64,000 bases of DNA from Lacunisphaera sp. (GTDB lineage: Bacteria > Verrucomicrobiota > Verrucomicrobiia > Opitutales > Opitutaceae): assembly GCA_029945855.1 (NCBI GenBank), contig JAQSDJ010000012.1:25059-89058 (forward strand), given 5' to 3'. Positions within the stretch are counted from its first letter, which is position 1, and each line of letters opens with the position of its first letter. The notes below the pieces were generated by a model. The model was not told the DNA's origin. It was given only the letters and a program-made list of their open reading frames with translations, and did not search any database. Shown here in pieces: positions 55,083-64,000 of the stretch. The position numbers and the translations under genes are program-made.

Positions 55083-57185
55083 ATGAAAAAGTTCCGACTG
55101 TTTCTTGCCTTGTTGTCGCTGATGGTCGCCCCGGCGGCTGTGCTCCGGGCGGCCGAAACGCCCGCCAAGCAAGCCATCACCCATGAGGATGTGTGGCTCA
55201 TGAAGCGTCTCGGGACACCCGTGCCGAGCCCCGACGGTCAATGGGTCGTCTATACCGTCACCGATCCGGCCTACGACGAAAAGGAATCAGCCACCGATCT
55301 CTGGCTCAAGTCGCTGGCGGACGACACCCCGGCGCGCCGCATCACCTTCAGCAAACCCGCGGAGGGCGGCGCCGCCTGGTCGCCGGACAGCCGCCGGCTC
55401 GCCTTCACGGCCAAGCGCGACGGCGACGAGGTCGCGCAGGTCTATGTGCTCGACCTGGTCGCGGGCGGCGAGGCGGAGCGCATCACGTCCCTCTCGACCG
55501 GGGCGGGAGCGCCCAAGTGGAGCCCGGATGGCGGCAAGCTGCTTTTCACGAGTTCGGTCTATCCCGGGGCCGCGGACGACGAGGCCAACAAGAAAGCGGC
55601 CAAGGCGGCCAAGGATCGCAAATACAACGCCCGCGCCTACGAGGAATTCCCGCCGCGGTTCTGGATGAAGTGGCGCGACGAAAAGCGCACCCATCTCTTC
55701 GTGCAGGAGGCCAAGGCCGGCGCCGTCGCGCGCGATCTGCTGGCCGGCACCAAGCTGGCCGCGACGCCCGGATTCGGCGGCTCGCTCGGCACCAGCGGCG
55801 AGAACCTTGACGCGGAGTGGGCGCCGGACGGCGCCGCGATCGTGTTCACCGCCGTGCTGAACCGCCACGACAGCGCGTTCGCCAACGTGAACACCCAGAT
55901 ATTTTCCGTGCCGGCCGCCGGCGGCGAACCGCAGCGGCTGACCAACGACAAGCGCAGCTACGGCTCGCTGCAATTTTCCCCCGATGGCAAGACACTCCTG
56001 TGCGCCTACTCGGCCGAGGAGCCCGGCAAGGTCTACGACCTCTCCCGCCTGGCGAGCTTCCCCTGGCCGCTGCAGGGCGAGGCGAAGATCCTGACGGCCA
56101 GCCTCGACCGCGCGGTGTCACGCTTCGCCACCCCCGAGGGCTCAGACCGTATCTACTTCACCTACGAGCACGCCGGACTGGAGAAGTTGTATTCGGTTTC
56201 CTATGCCGGGAACGACGTGCGCGACGAACCTTCGCCCGCGACCGGCACCATCAGTGGGATCAGCGCCGGCGGCCGGGCCCTGACGGGACTGTGGGAGGCG
56301 ACGACCGCTCCGCAGGAAGTATATTCCTTTCATGGCGCGCCCAAGCGCCTGACCGCGATCAACGCGGAGAAGGCGGCCACAATCGACTGGCTGCCCATCG
56401 AACACTTCTGGTTCAAGAGCGCCAAGGGCCGCGACATCCACAGCATGCTCGTGAAGCCCGCGGGTTTTGACCCGGCGACGAAATATCCGCTCTTCACGGT
56501 CATCCACGGCGGCGCGGCGAGCATGTGGCGCGATGCCTTCGTGCTCCGCTGGAACTATGACCTGCTGGCGCGGCCGGGCTACGTCGTGTTGTTGACCGAC
56601 TACACGGGCTCGACCGGCTACGGCGAGGAGTTCTCCCGCGCCATCCAGTTCGATCCGCTCAAGACGCCCGGCGACGAGGTCAACCAGGCCGTCGACGAGG
56701 CGGTCAAGCGCTACGGCTTCATCGATGGCACGCGCCTCGCCGCTGGCGGGGCCAGCTACGGCGGGCACCTGGCCAACTGGCTGCAGGCCACGACCACGCG
56801 CTACCGGGCGATCGTGTCCCACGCCGGCGAGGCCGATCTCATCATGCAATGGGGCACGAGCGACAGCGTGTTTGGCCGCGAGGTGAACGCGGGCGGTCCC
56901 ATCTGGGGCGACAGCCCGGTGTGGCGCGAGCAGAGCCCGGCGCTGCAGGCCGGCAACCACGCGAAGGGCACGGGCTTCAAGACGCCCATTCTCATCACGG
57001 TGGGCGAACTCGACTACCGCGTGCCGGTGAACAACGCCTACATGTGGTTCACGCTGAACCAGCGCCTGCAGGTGCCGAGCAAGCTGATCGTCTTTCCCGA
57101 GGCCGGCCATTGGATCCTGCGCGGCGAGGACAGCCGCTACTTCTACGGCGAGGTCCACGCCTGGCTCGCGAAATACCTGAAGTGA
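55083..57185 (+). CDS. S9 family prolyl oligopeptidase-like peptidase, exported
   Basis: WD40-like beta-propeller plus LAAGGASYGGHLANW nucleophile and FPEAGHWI histidine. Confidence 0.93.
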   Translation: MKKFRLFLALLSLMVAPAAVLRAAETPAKQAITHEDVWLMKRLGTPVPSPDGQWVVYTVTDPAYDEKESATDLWLKSLADDTPARRITFSKPAEGGAAWSPDSRRLAFTAKRDGDEVAQVYVLDLVAGGEAERITSLSTGAGAPKWSPDGGKLLFTSSVYPGAADDEANKKAAKAAKDRKYNARAYEEFPPRFWMKWRDEKRTHLFVQEAKAGAVARDLLAGTKLAATPGFGGSLGTSGENLDAEWAPDGAAIVFTAVLNRHDSAFANVNTQIFSVPAAGGEPQRLTNDKRSYGSLQFSPDGKTLLCAYSAEEPGKVYDLSRLASFPWPLQGEAKILTASLDRAVSRFATPEGSDRIYFTYEHAGLEKLYSVSYAGNDVRDEPSPATGTISGISAGGRALTGLWEATTAPQEVYSFHGAPKRLTAINAEKAATIDWLPIEHFWFKSAKGRDIHSMLVKPAGFDPATKYPLFTVIHGGAASMWRDAFVLRWNYDLLARPGYVVLLTDYTGSTGYGEEFSRAIQFDPLKTPGDEVNQAVDEAVKRYGFIDGTRLAAGGASYGGHLANWLQATTTRYRAIVSHAGEADLIMQWGTSDSVFGREVNAGGPIWGDSPVWREQSPALQAGNHAKGTGFKTPILITVGELDYRVPVNNAYMWFTLNQRLQVPSKLIVFPEAGHWILRGEDSRYFYGEVHAWLAKYLK

Positions 57186-57187
57186 CG

Positions 57188-57280
57188 GGTAGGGCGAGTC
57201 GTCCCCGACGAGCCGCGGCCTCTCGACAGGCTCGGGGCTTGAGCTCGTCGAAACGGCTCATCCGGAGGATTCGCCCTACC
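57188..57280. repeat. Compound inverted repeat: two REP-like GGTAGGGCGAGTC copies flanking another palindrome
   Basis: Outer arms 57188..57214 and 57254..57280 inverted; inner TCGACAGGCTC...GAGCTCGTCGA. Confidence 0.8.
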
Positions 57281-57283
57281 AGC

Positions 57284-57631
57284 TCAACCCGGCGGCCAGC
57301 CGAGCTGGCGGCGGCCGAGCAGGTGCACGTGCATATGCGGCACGCTCTCGCCGGCGTCCCGGCCGCTGTTGATTACGATGCGATAGCCGGTCTCGTCGAC
57401 GCCCAGTTTTTGCGCGACCGTGGCGGCGGTCAGGAGCAGGTGGCCGAGCAGGGCCTGGTCGGCGGGGGTGGCGGCGCTGAGGCGCGGCACGGGCTGCTTG
57501 GGGATGATGAGCACATGCACCGGCGCCTGCGGGTTGACGTCGTGGATGGCCACGCACAGGTCGTCCTCGTGGGCGAATTTCGACGGGATCTCCCGGTCGA
57601 TGATCCGTTGGAAGATATTTTTCATGCTCAA
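57284..57631 (-). CDS. HIT family protein (HinT-like)
   Basis: HVLIIPKQPVPRLS, INSGRDAGESVPHMHVHLLGRR. Confidence 0.94.
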   Translation of the reverse strand: MSMKNIFQRIIDREIPSKFAHEDDLCVAIHDVNPQAPVHVLIIPKQPVPRLSAATPADQALLGHLLLTAATVAQKLGVDETGYRIVINSGRDAGESVPHMHVHLLGRRQLGWPPG

Positions 57632-57720
57632 GTAGAGAGTAGCGGGTCGTGAGTAGCGAGTAGGGGAGAAATTGTGATAGGGTGATGCCCGCTACTCGCT
57701 ACTCGATGCTCACTACTACA
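57630..57720. repeat. Heptamer-iteration palindrome copy C
   Basis: AAGTAGAGAGTAGCGGGTCGTGAGTAGCGAGTAG ... CCCGCTACTCGCTACTCGATGCTCACTACTACA. Confidence 0.85.
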
Positions 57721-58192
57721 AAAACAGCAGGTTCAGGTTTGCGCTGCGGCGGGAGCGGGCGGCGGCGAGGTCGCGGATGAGCGAGAGCGAGTCGTCATAC
57801 TCGCGGCGGCGGCGTTCGGTCCAGCGTTTCGCGGGCGGGCAGTGCGCCGCGCGGAGGTTGGTGACGAGCAGGGTGGACTCGGGGAAGGTGGCGAGCTGCT
57901 TCAGGCCCTGCATGACGCCGGCCCGGGTGAAGAGCGGCGTGGCGCCGGTGTCATCGGCGCCGGCGTCCCAGTGGAAGAAACCGTGCTGGGGCCGGGCCCC
58001 GCAGAGCCGCTCGAAGAGCTTGGCCGCGGCGTTGACGAAGGCCGGATCGGCGGGGCCGCGTTCCTCCGCCGCGGGGAGGCTGGTGCTGATGGCGTCGTCG
58101 ATCTGTTGTGCCAGATAAAGGTCGTGCCCGGTGAGTGGGGCGAAAAGGGCGTTGAGGAAGTGCAGCCGGCGCAGTTGGAGGGGGCGCGTCAT
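57716..58192 (-). CDS. Hypothetical protein coupled to nrdR
   Basis: 158-aa ORF; ATGA overlap with the nrdR stop. Confidence 0.65.
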   Translation of the reverse strand: MTRPLQLRRLHFLNALFAPLTGHDLYLAQQIDDAISTSLPAAEERGPADPAFVNAAAKLFERLCGARPQHGFFHWDAGADDTGATPLFTRAGVMQGLKQLATFPESTLLVTNLRAAHCPPAKRWTERRRREYDDSLSLIRDLAAARSRRSANLNLLFL

Positions 58193-58671
58193 TTCTTGGG
58201 CTTCGGGATATCGGAAGAGTGGTGCGGCGCAAGGCTGCTGATTTCGTCGACGAACTCGGACACGTCGCGGAATTCCTTGTAGACGCTGGCGAAGCGGACG
58301 TAGGCGACCTGGTCCATCTTGCGCAGACGCTGCATGACATGCTCGCCGATGATTTTGGTCGGCACCTGGCTCTCATACTGGGCCTCGACGGCGTCGATCA
58401 CGTCCTCGATGAGCATGCCGATCTGCTCGTTGTCGACCGGGCGCTTGTGGCAGGCGGCGCGGACGGCGCCGACGAGTTTTTCCCGGCTGAAGGGTTCCTG
58501 GCGGCCGTCGCGCTTGATGACGACGAGGGTGTCGCGGACGAACTCCTCGTTGGTGGTGTAGCGGTGGCCGCACTCGAGGCATTCGCGGCGGCGGCGGATG
58601 GAATTGCCGTCGCGGGCGATGCGCGAGTCGATCACCTTGTCTTCAATGGAGGTGCACTTGGGGCAGCGCAT
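58189..58671 (-). CDS. nrdR: Transcriptional repressor NrdR
   Basis: MRCPKCTSIEDKVIDSRIARDGNSIRRRRECLECGHRYTT; ATP-cone. Confidence 0.98.
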   Translation of the reverse strand: MRCPKCTSIEDKVIDSRIARDGNSIRRRRECLECGHRYTTNEEFVRDTLVVIKRDGRQEPFSREKLVGAVRAACHKRPVDNEQIGMLIEDVIDAVEAQYESQVPTKIIGEHVMQRLRKMDQVAYVRFASVYKEFRDVSEFVDEISSLAPHHSSDIPKPKK

Positions 58672-58674
58672 GGG

Positions 58675-59241
58675 TCAGGAGAGGGTGAGGAAATTTTGGA
58701 GAATCCTCATGCCGCCTTCGGTGGCAATGGACTCGGGATGAAACTGGACACCGAAGACGGGAAATTGTTTGTGGCGGAGGCCCATGATTTCGCCCTCGGC
58801 CGTCTCGGCCGTGATTTCGAGGCAGGCAGGGAAACTGGCGCGCTCCACGAGCAGCGAATGATAGCGGGTGGCGGTGAAAGGCGAGGGGAGACCGGTGAAA
58901 ATATCGGTCCCGCGGTGGGTGATCGGCGAGAGCTTGCCGTGCATCTGCCGGTCGGCCCGTATCACTTTGCCGCCGAAATGCTGGCCCATGGCCTGGTGGC
59001 CGAGGCAGACGCCGAGGATGGGCCGTTTGCCTGCAAAGGTCTTTATGATGTCGATACTTACACCAGCATCGGAAGGCGTGCACGGGCCCGGGGAAATGAG
59101 CACCCGCTCGGGATTCAGCTGAACGGCTTCCTCCGGGGTGATCTCGTCGTTGCGGAAAACGCGCATGCTCACGCCCAGCTGGCCGAAGTATTGGACCAGG
59201 TTGAAGGTAAACGAATCGTAGTTGTCTATGACTAGCAGCAC
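58675..59241 (-). CDS. Anthranilate/aminodeoxychorismate synthase glutamine amidotransferase component
   Basis: [40 protein letters not shown]. Confidence 0.95.
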   Translation of the reverse strand: MLLVIDNYDSFTFNLVQYFGQLGVSMRVFRNDEITPEEAVQLNPERVLISPGPCTPSDAGVSIDIIKTFAGKRPILGVCLGHQAMGQHFGGKVIRADRQMHGKLSPITHRGTDIFTGLPSPFTATRYHSLLVERASFPACLEITAETAEGEIMGLRHKQFPVFGVQFHPESIATEGGMRILQNFLTLS

Positions 59242-59303
59242 TTTTCGGAAACATAGCCGGCAATTGACAGGGGGTCAAGACAACCGACAGGTTATGTGCT
59301 GCG

Positions 59304-60443
59304 ATGACCGCTCCTTTTGACCTGATCAAGACCGATACTGCGACCGCGGCCCGCCGCGGCCGGTTGCGGACGCGGCATGGCGTGGTCGAGACCCCGATCT
59401 TCATGCCGGTCGGCACCCAAGGCACGGTCAAGGCGCTCACGCCGGCCCAGATCAAGGAGACCGGCGCGCAGATCATCCTCGGCAACACCTACCACCTCAA
59501 CCTGCGGCCCGGGTCGGAACTTATCCGCGAACTCGGCGGGCTGCACAAATTCATGGGCTGGGACGGTCCTATCCTCACCGACAGTGGCGGATTCCAGGTC
59601 TTCAGCCTGGCGAAGCTGCGCGACATCCGCGAAGACGGCATTGCGTTCGCGTCGCACGTCGACGGGAAGAAACTGTTCCTCGGCCCGCGCGAGGTGATGA
59701 CCATCCAGGCCAATCTCGGCTCGGACATCGCGATGGTCATCGACGAGTGTCCGCCCTGGCCCTGCACGCGGGAAGAATGCCGCCGGGCGGTCGACCGCAG
59801 CTACCGCTGGGCGCAACAGTGCAAGCAGATCGCCACGGACAACGGCTTTCTCGGCGCCGGCCACCATGTCTTCGCCATCGCGCAGGGCTCGACCTTCGAC
59901 GACCTGCGGCGCGAGGCGGCCGAGTCGCTGGCCGCGCTGGATTTTCCCGGCTACGCCGTCGGCGGCGTGAGCGTGGGCGAGCCCGAGCCCGAGATGATCA
60001 AGCAGGTGGCGGCCACGACGCCCTTCCTGCCGGCGGACAAGCCGCGCTACACGATGGGTCTCGGCACGCCGCCGCAGATCTTGAAGATGATCGCGCTCGG
60101 GGTGGACATGTTCGACTGCGTGCACCCGACGCGCGTGGCGCGCAACGGCGCGGCCTTCACCCCCGACGGGCTCATCAACCTCCGCAACGAGCGCCACCGC
60201 GCCGACCCGCAGCCGCTGGTCGAAGGTTTGGACAACTACACCTGTCGGAACTTCTCCCGCGCCTACCTGCGGCACCTGGTGATGGCCGACGAGATCCTCG
60301 CCTGCACCCTGATCACGCTGCATAACGTTCATTTCTACCTCGACCTCGTGGCCCAGGCCCGGGCGCACATCGAGGCCGGCGACTACGCCGCCTGGAGCAA
60401 GGCCTGGATCGAGCGCTACGAGGCGGGGGAAGCAGCCGGGTGA
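59304..60443 (+). CDS. tgt: Queuine tRNA-ribosyltransferase
   Basis: FMPVGTQGTVKALTP, LTDSGGFQVFSL, GGVSVGEPEPEM, zinc-site residues near C-terminus. Confidence 0.97.
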   Translation: MTAPFDLIKTDTATAARRGRLRTRHGVVETPIFMPVGTQGTVKALTPAQIKETGAQIILGNTYHLNLRPGSELIRELGGLHKFMGWDGPILTDSGGFQVFSLAKLRDIREDGIAFASHVDGKKLFLGPREVMTIQANLGSDIAMVIDECPPWPCTREECRRAVDRSYRWAQQCKQIATDNGFLGAGHHVFAIAQGSTFDDLRREAAESLAALDFPGYAVGGVSVGEPEPEMIKQVAATTPFLPADKPRYTMGLGTPPQILKMIALGVDMFDCVHPTRVARNGAAFTPDGLINLRNERHRADPQPLVEGLDNYTCRNFSRAYLRHLVMADEILACTLITLHNVHFYLDLVAQARAHIEAGDYAAWSKAWIERYEAGEAAG

Positions 60444-60566
60444 AGCGGCGACAGTGCGAACATGGGATCGTGATTCTCGGAGCGTGGCAACGGGTGCCCG
60501 ATGTCCGCCCGGCCGGCGAAGGCCGCGCTTGTCAACGGCCGTGCCGGGCGACCATGATGCGCCGCC

Positions 60567-61565
60567 ATGGCCCTTGCGCGACGCAGCTGGAAGATCGAGC
60601 CCGCCCGGGCCGGCGTGCGCCTCGACCATTTTCTGGCGGAGGCGTTGCCGGTGGCCCTCGGCCGCGAGATTTCGCGCAGCCAGGTGCGGCGTATGATCAT
60701 GGCGGGGGCCGTCGCCCGGAACGGGCGGCGGGAACGGATCGCCTCGATCACCCTGGCCGCCGGCACACGCGTCGAGGCGGACATCGACCTGGGGCGGCTC
60801 GACTCAGGCGGCCCCTCCGGGATGCGGCGACCGGTGGTCAAAGCATTCGCGTGGACCCCGAGCCGGATCCTGTTTGAGGACGAATGGCTGATCGTCGTGG
60901 ACAAACCGGCGGGGTTGCCGACCCAACCCACGCTCGATGCCGCCCGCGCCAGCGTCTTCGGCACGCTCTCGGAATACCTGCAGCAGCGCGACGGCGGAAA
61001 ACCCTACCTCGGGCTGCATCACCGGCTCGACCGCGACACCTCGGGCGTGCTCCTGTTCACGAAGGCCCCCAGGGCCAACGCCGGCGTCGCGGCGCTCTTC
61101 GCCGGCCGGTTGATGCAGAAGACGTATCAGGCGCTGGCGGTGGCGGGTCCGGCGGGCCCCGACGCCTGGGAGGTTCGGAACCATCTCGGGGTGGTCGGTC
61201 GTGTCGGCAAATCGAGCCGGTTTGGCGCGGTCCGCAGCGGCGGCGACGCGGCGCACACCTCGTTCCGGGTGTTGGAGCGGTTGCCCGGGGCGTTGCTGGT
61301 GGAGGCTCAGCCGCACACGGGGCGCACGCACCAGATCCGGGTGCATCTGGCCGAAGGCGGGCATCCGATCCTCGGCGACGTTTTCTACGGCGGGCCGGCG
61401 AATGGCCGGGATGGCCGAGGCGCCCCGGTGCCCATTGCCCGGGTGATGCTGCATGCGGCCAGGCTGGCCTTCCCGCATCCGGTGACGCAGGCGGCGATGA
61501 CCATCGGGAGTGCCGTGCCCGAGGACTTCGCCGACTGGCGGCGTCAGCTCGAGCGGGGCGAGTGA
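60567..61565 (+). CDS. RluA-family pseudouridine synthase
   Basis: S4-like N-terminus, HHRLDRDTSGVLLFTK, PHTGRTHQIRVHLAEGGHPILGD. Confidence 0.94.
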   Translation: MALARRSWKIEPARAGVRLDHFLAEALPVALGREISRSQVRRMIMAGAVARNGRRERIASITLAAGTRVEADIDLGRLDSGGPSGMRRPVVKAFAWTPSRILFEDEWLIVVDKPAGLPTQPTLDAARASVFGTLSEYLQQRDGGKPYLGLHHRLDRDTSGVLLFTKAPRANAGVAALFAGRLMQKTYQALAVAGPAGPDAWEVRNHLGVVGRVGKSSRFGAVRSGGDAAHTSFRVLERLPGALLVEAQPHTGRTHQIRVHLAEGGHPILGDVFYGGPANGRDGRGAPVPIARVMLHAARLAFPHPVTQAAMTIGSAVPEDFADWRRQLERGE

Positions 61566-61862
61566 CCACGGGCCCGGCGCCGCTCGGGGCCGGCTTTTCT
61601 CGTGGCGCAGGATACCGCGGCTGTGTGGCAGGTTCGACGTGCAACTCAGGAGCAACAGCAGGCGGAACAAGGTCTTCGTGCAAAGGGCAGGATGGGGGCG
61701 GGACTCTTGCCGGCCCCGCCGCCCGCTCCATGCGGGCCGTGGCTTTAAATGTAATGGAACGGGCGCGCCAAGGTGCGAACTTCCCCCGGGCGGCAGGCGC
61801 AGCTCTGCGGGATTGCAAAAAAACAGGGCGGCCCGTGTCGTGACGGCATGCGCGCGAGTTGG

Positions 61863-63413
61863 ATGAAGCTTGCCACGAGACCGTCGGCCGGGGTTTGGGC
61901 CCGGCTGGTTTTCGTGCTGGTTTTCGTCTGGGCGGTCAGCCGGTTCTGGCATCCCTACTATGGGTTCACTCTCCTGCTCCAGAACGACACCGCCTCCGCG
62001 CAGCAGGTGGTGCCGGCGTTGCGGGACGCGCCGGTATTCGTCCATCCCGGCCCGGGCAGCTACGACGGGTTTTTCTACGCACAGATCGCCACGGACCCGA
62101 GCCTGCGCACGCCGGAACTGCGCGAGGTGGTGGATGATCTGGGTTACCGGGCCCGGCGGATATTGCTGAGTGTCGCGGCCTGGGCGGCGGCCGGGGGCGA
62201 TCCGGTGGGGGCGGTGCGGGTTTACGCCTGGATCAATATCCTGGTGTGGCTGGCGCTGGCCGCCGTCCTCTGGCGCATCCTGCCGGCGGTGGGGTGGCGG
62301 GAGCACGTGGCGTGGGTCGGCATCCTCGCCGGGGCCGGCGCGTTGTTGAGCGTGCGGCTGGCGCTCACGGACCTGCCGGCCCTCCTGTTGCTGACGGCCG
62401 GCTGCGCGCTGGCCGAAAGCGGCCGGATCCGCGGGGCCGGGGCCAGCATCGGTCTGGCGGCGCTCTGCCGCGAAACCTCGCTGCTGGGCGCGGTGGCGTT
62501 GCTGCCGCGGCGCCGGCCGCTGGCGGACGGCCGGACCGTCACCGCCTTGTTCCTGGCGGCCGGGCCGCTCGCGGTCTGGCTGGCTTTCTTGCTGTGGCGG
62601 CTCGGGGCGTCAGGGGCGGGACAGGGAAATTTTGGCGCGCCACTCGTCGGTTGGTGGGGCAAGTTGATCTCCCTCGGGGCGGCGCAGGTCGATCCGCATT
62701 ACCGGGCGCTCGCGGTCACGGCGTTGCTCGGCCATCTCGCGCTCGCCCTGCAGGCGGGGTATCTCCTGTGGCGGCGTGACTGGTCGTGTCCCTGGTGGCG
62801 GTTGGGCGCGGTTTACGTGGGCTTGATGCTGTTGCTTGGGCCGGCGGTCTGGGGGGAGGATCTGCCGGGCGCCGCGGTGCGGGTGCTGCTGCCGGTGACG
62901 CTGTCGTTCAATGTCATCGCGGCGCGCCGGCGCGCCGGCTGGCCTTGGCTCATCGGCGGCAACCTCGCGGTGCTGGGCGGCGTGGTGGCGTTGTGGCTCG
63001 TGCAGTCCGACCCGCGCGAACTGGCCGCCGGGCGTGCCGCCGGGACGGGTTACGTGGTGGTGGTGGACCAGCGCTGGTATGCGCCCGAGCGGGGGCGGAA
63101 CCGCACCTGGGCCTGGTGTTCGACCCGGGGTGGAATGGAAATCCGGACCTGGCCGCAGACCGCCCACGACGTGCAGGTGCGCATCGCCCTGCGGGCCCAC
63201 GCGCCCGGCACGATTGAAATCCGCGATGACCGGCGGTGCCTGTGGCGCGGACCGGTCGGGCAGGAATTGCGCTGGGTCACCCTGCCGCCGATGCCCACGG
63301 GAACCGGCCGGCTGCGGCTGGAACTGGCCAGCGATGCCCCGCCGCTGCTGGAGTCCGCCGCGCCCGGAGCCCGCGCCCTGGGCTTTGCCGTCTATGGCGT
63401 GGAACTCGAGTAG
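61863..63413 (+). CDS. Polytopic membrane protein, glycosyltransferase-like (AZOBR_p60025-type)
   Basis: [12 protein letters not shown], about ten TM segments; start could be 61848. Confidence 0.6.
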   Translation: MKLATRPSAGVWARLVFVLVFVWAVSRFWHPYYGFTLLLQNDTASAQQVVPALRDAPVFVHPGPGSYDGFFYAQIATDPSLRTPELREVVDDLGYRARRILLSVAAWAAAGGDPVGAVRVYAWINILVWLALAAVLWRILPAVGWREHVAWVGILAGAGALLSVRLALTDLPALLLLTAGCALAESGRIRGAGASIGLAALCRETSLLGAVALLPRRRPLADGRTVTALFLAAGPLAVWLAFLLWRLGASGAGQGNFGAPLVGWWGKLISLGAAQVDPHYRALAVTALLGHLALALQAGYLLWRRDWSCPWWRLGAVYVGLMLLLGPAVWGEDLPGAAVRVLLPVTLSFNVIAARRRAGWPWLIGGNLAVLGGVVALWLVQSDPRELAAGRAAGTGYVVVVDQRWYAPERGRNRTWAWCSTRGGMEIRTWPQTAHDVQVRIALRAHAPGTIEIRDDRRCLWRGPVGQELRWVTLPPMPTGTGRLRLELASDAPPLLESAAPGARALGFAVYGVELE

Positions 63414-63514
63414 TCCGGGCCGAGCCCGCGTGGCCAGGGGAGCGCAGATCGGGCCATGCCTGCTACAACTTTTGCTGGCTAGCCCGCCCGCCTTCCCCTA
63501 AGCCTCCCCCCGTC

Positions 63515-64000
63515 ATGCGCATCCTCATCACCGGCGGAGCCGGCTTTCTCGGCAGCCATCTCTGCGACAAGCTCCTCGCCCAGGGTCACGAGGTGGTGTG
63601 CCTCGACAACCTGTTCACCGGCAGCAAGGGCAACATCGCCCACCTGCTTGCCAACCCGGCCTTCGAGTTCGTCCGCCACGACGTGATCGACCCGTTCAAG
63701 TATGAGGTCGACCAGATCTACAACCTCGCCTGCCCGGCCTCGCCGCCGCACTACCAGTTCAACCCCATCAAGACCACGAAGACGTCGGTCATGGGCGCGA
63801 TCAACTGCCTCGGCCTCGCCAAGCGCGTGAAGGCCCGCGTGTTCCAGGCCAGCACCTCGGAGGTCTACGGCGACCCGGCCGTCCACCCGCAGCCCGAGAG
63901 CTACTGGGGCAACGTCAACCCCATCGGCCGGCGTTCCTGCTACGACGAGGGCAAACGCTGCGCCGAGACGCTGTTCTTCGACTACCACCGCGAGAACAAG
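63515..64000 (+). CDS. NAD-dependent epimerase, UDP-glucuronate decarboxylase-like (truncated by window end)
   Basis: [64 protein letters not shown]. Confidence 0.93.
   Translation, partial: MRILITGGAGFLGSHLCDKLLAQGHEVVCLDNLFTGSKGNIAHLLANPAFEFVRHDVIDPFKYEVDQIYNLACPASPPHYQFNPIKTTKTSVMGAINCLGLAKRVKARVFQASTSEVYGDPAVHPQPESYWGNVNPIGRRSCYDEGKRCAETLFFDYHRENK

Overview
High-GC bacterial chromosome segment, probably Verrucomicrobiota and Opitutaceae-like. That placement is an inference from the DUF1501/PSD1 pair, ribosomal gene order and composition; no 16S is present. Contents in order: the end of a histidine kinase; PSD1/DUF1501 cytochrome pair; sufE; lipoprotein; lemA-M48 protease pair; TPR-ExbB-ExbD-(TonB-like?) operon; tRNA-Thr-tuf-tRNA-Trp-secE-nusG-rplKAJL-rpoBC; rpsL-rpsG-fusA and the S10/spc/alpha ribosomal cluster up to rplQ; guaA, gltA, pdxJ, acpS, nnr, dprA, S9 peptidase, HIT protein, nrdR, pabA/trpG, tgt, an RluA-family synthase, a polytopic membrane protein, and a truncated sugar-nucleotide epimerase. 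The core is ordinary housekeeping DNA. The main unusual observations are: (1) two different REP-like palindromes inserted in frame in the coding sequence of nnr, which also carries a G11 tract; (2) a coding-intact but apparently non-catalytic, truncated adenylate-kinase-like ORF at the canonical adk position between secY and map; (3) several families of dispersed palindromes, many with a GTAG head, placed directly against stop codons, including long palindromes built from iterated 7-mers or 8-mers; (4) widespread absence of Shine-Dalgarno motifs upstream of ribosomal protein genes, alongside an S11 with an N-terminal extension of about 80 residues; (5) a divergent TonB-like protein closing the Exb operon. 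No phage, transposase, CRISPR or defence system was seen.
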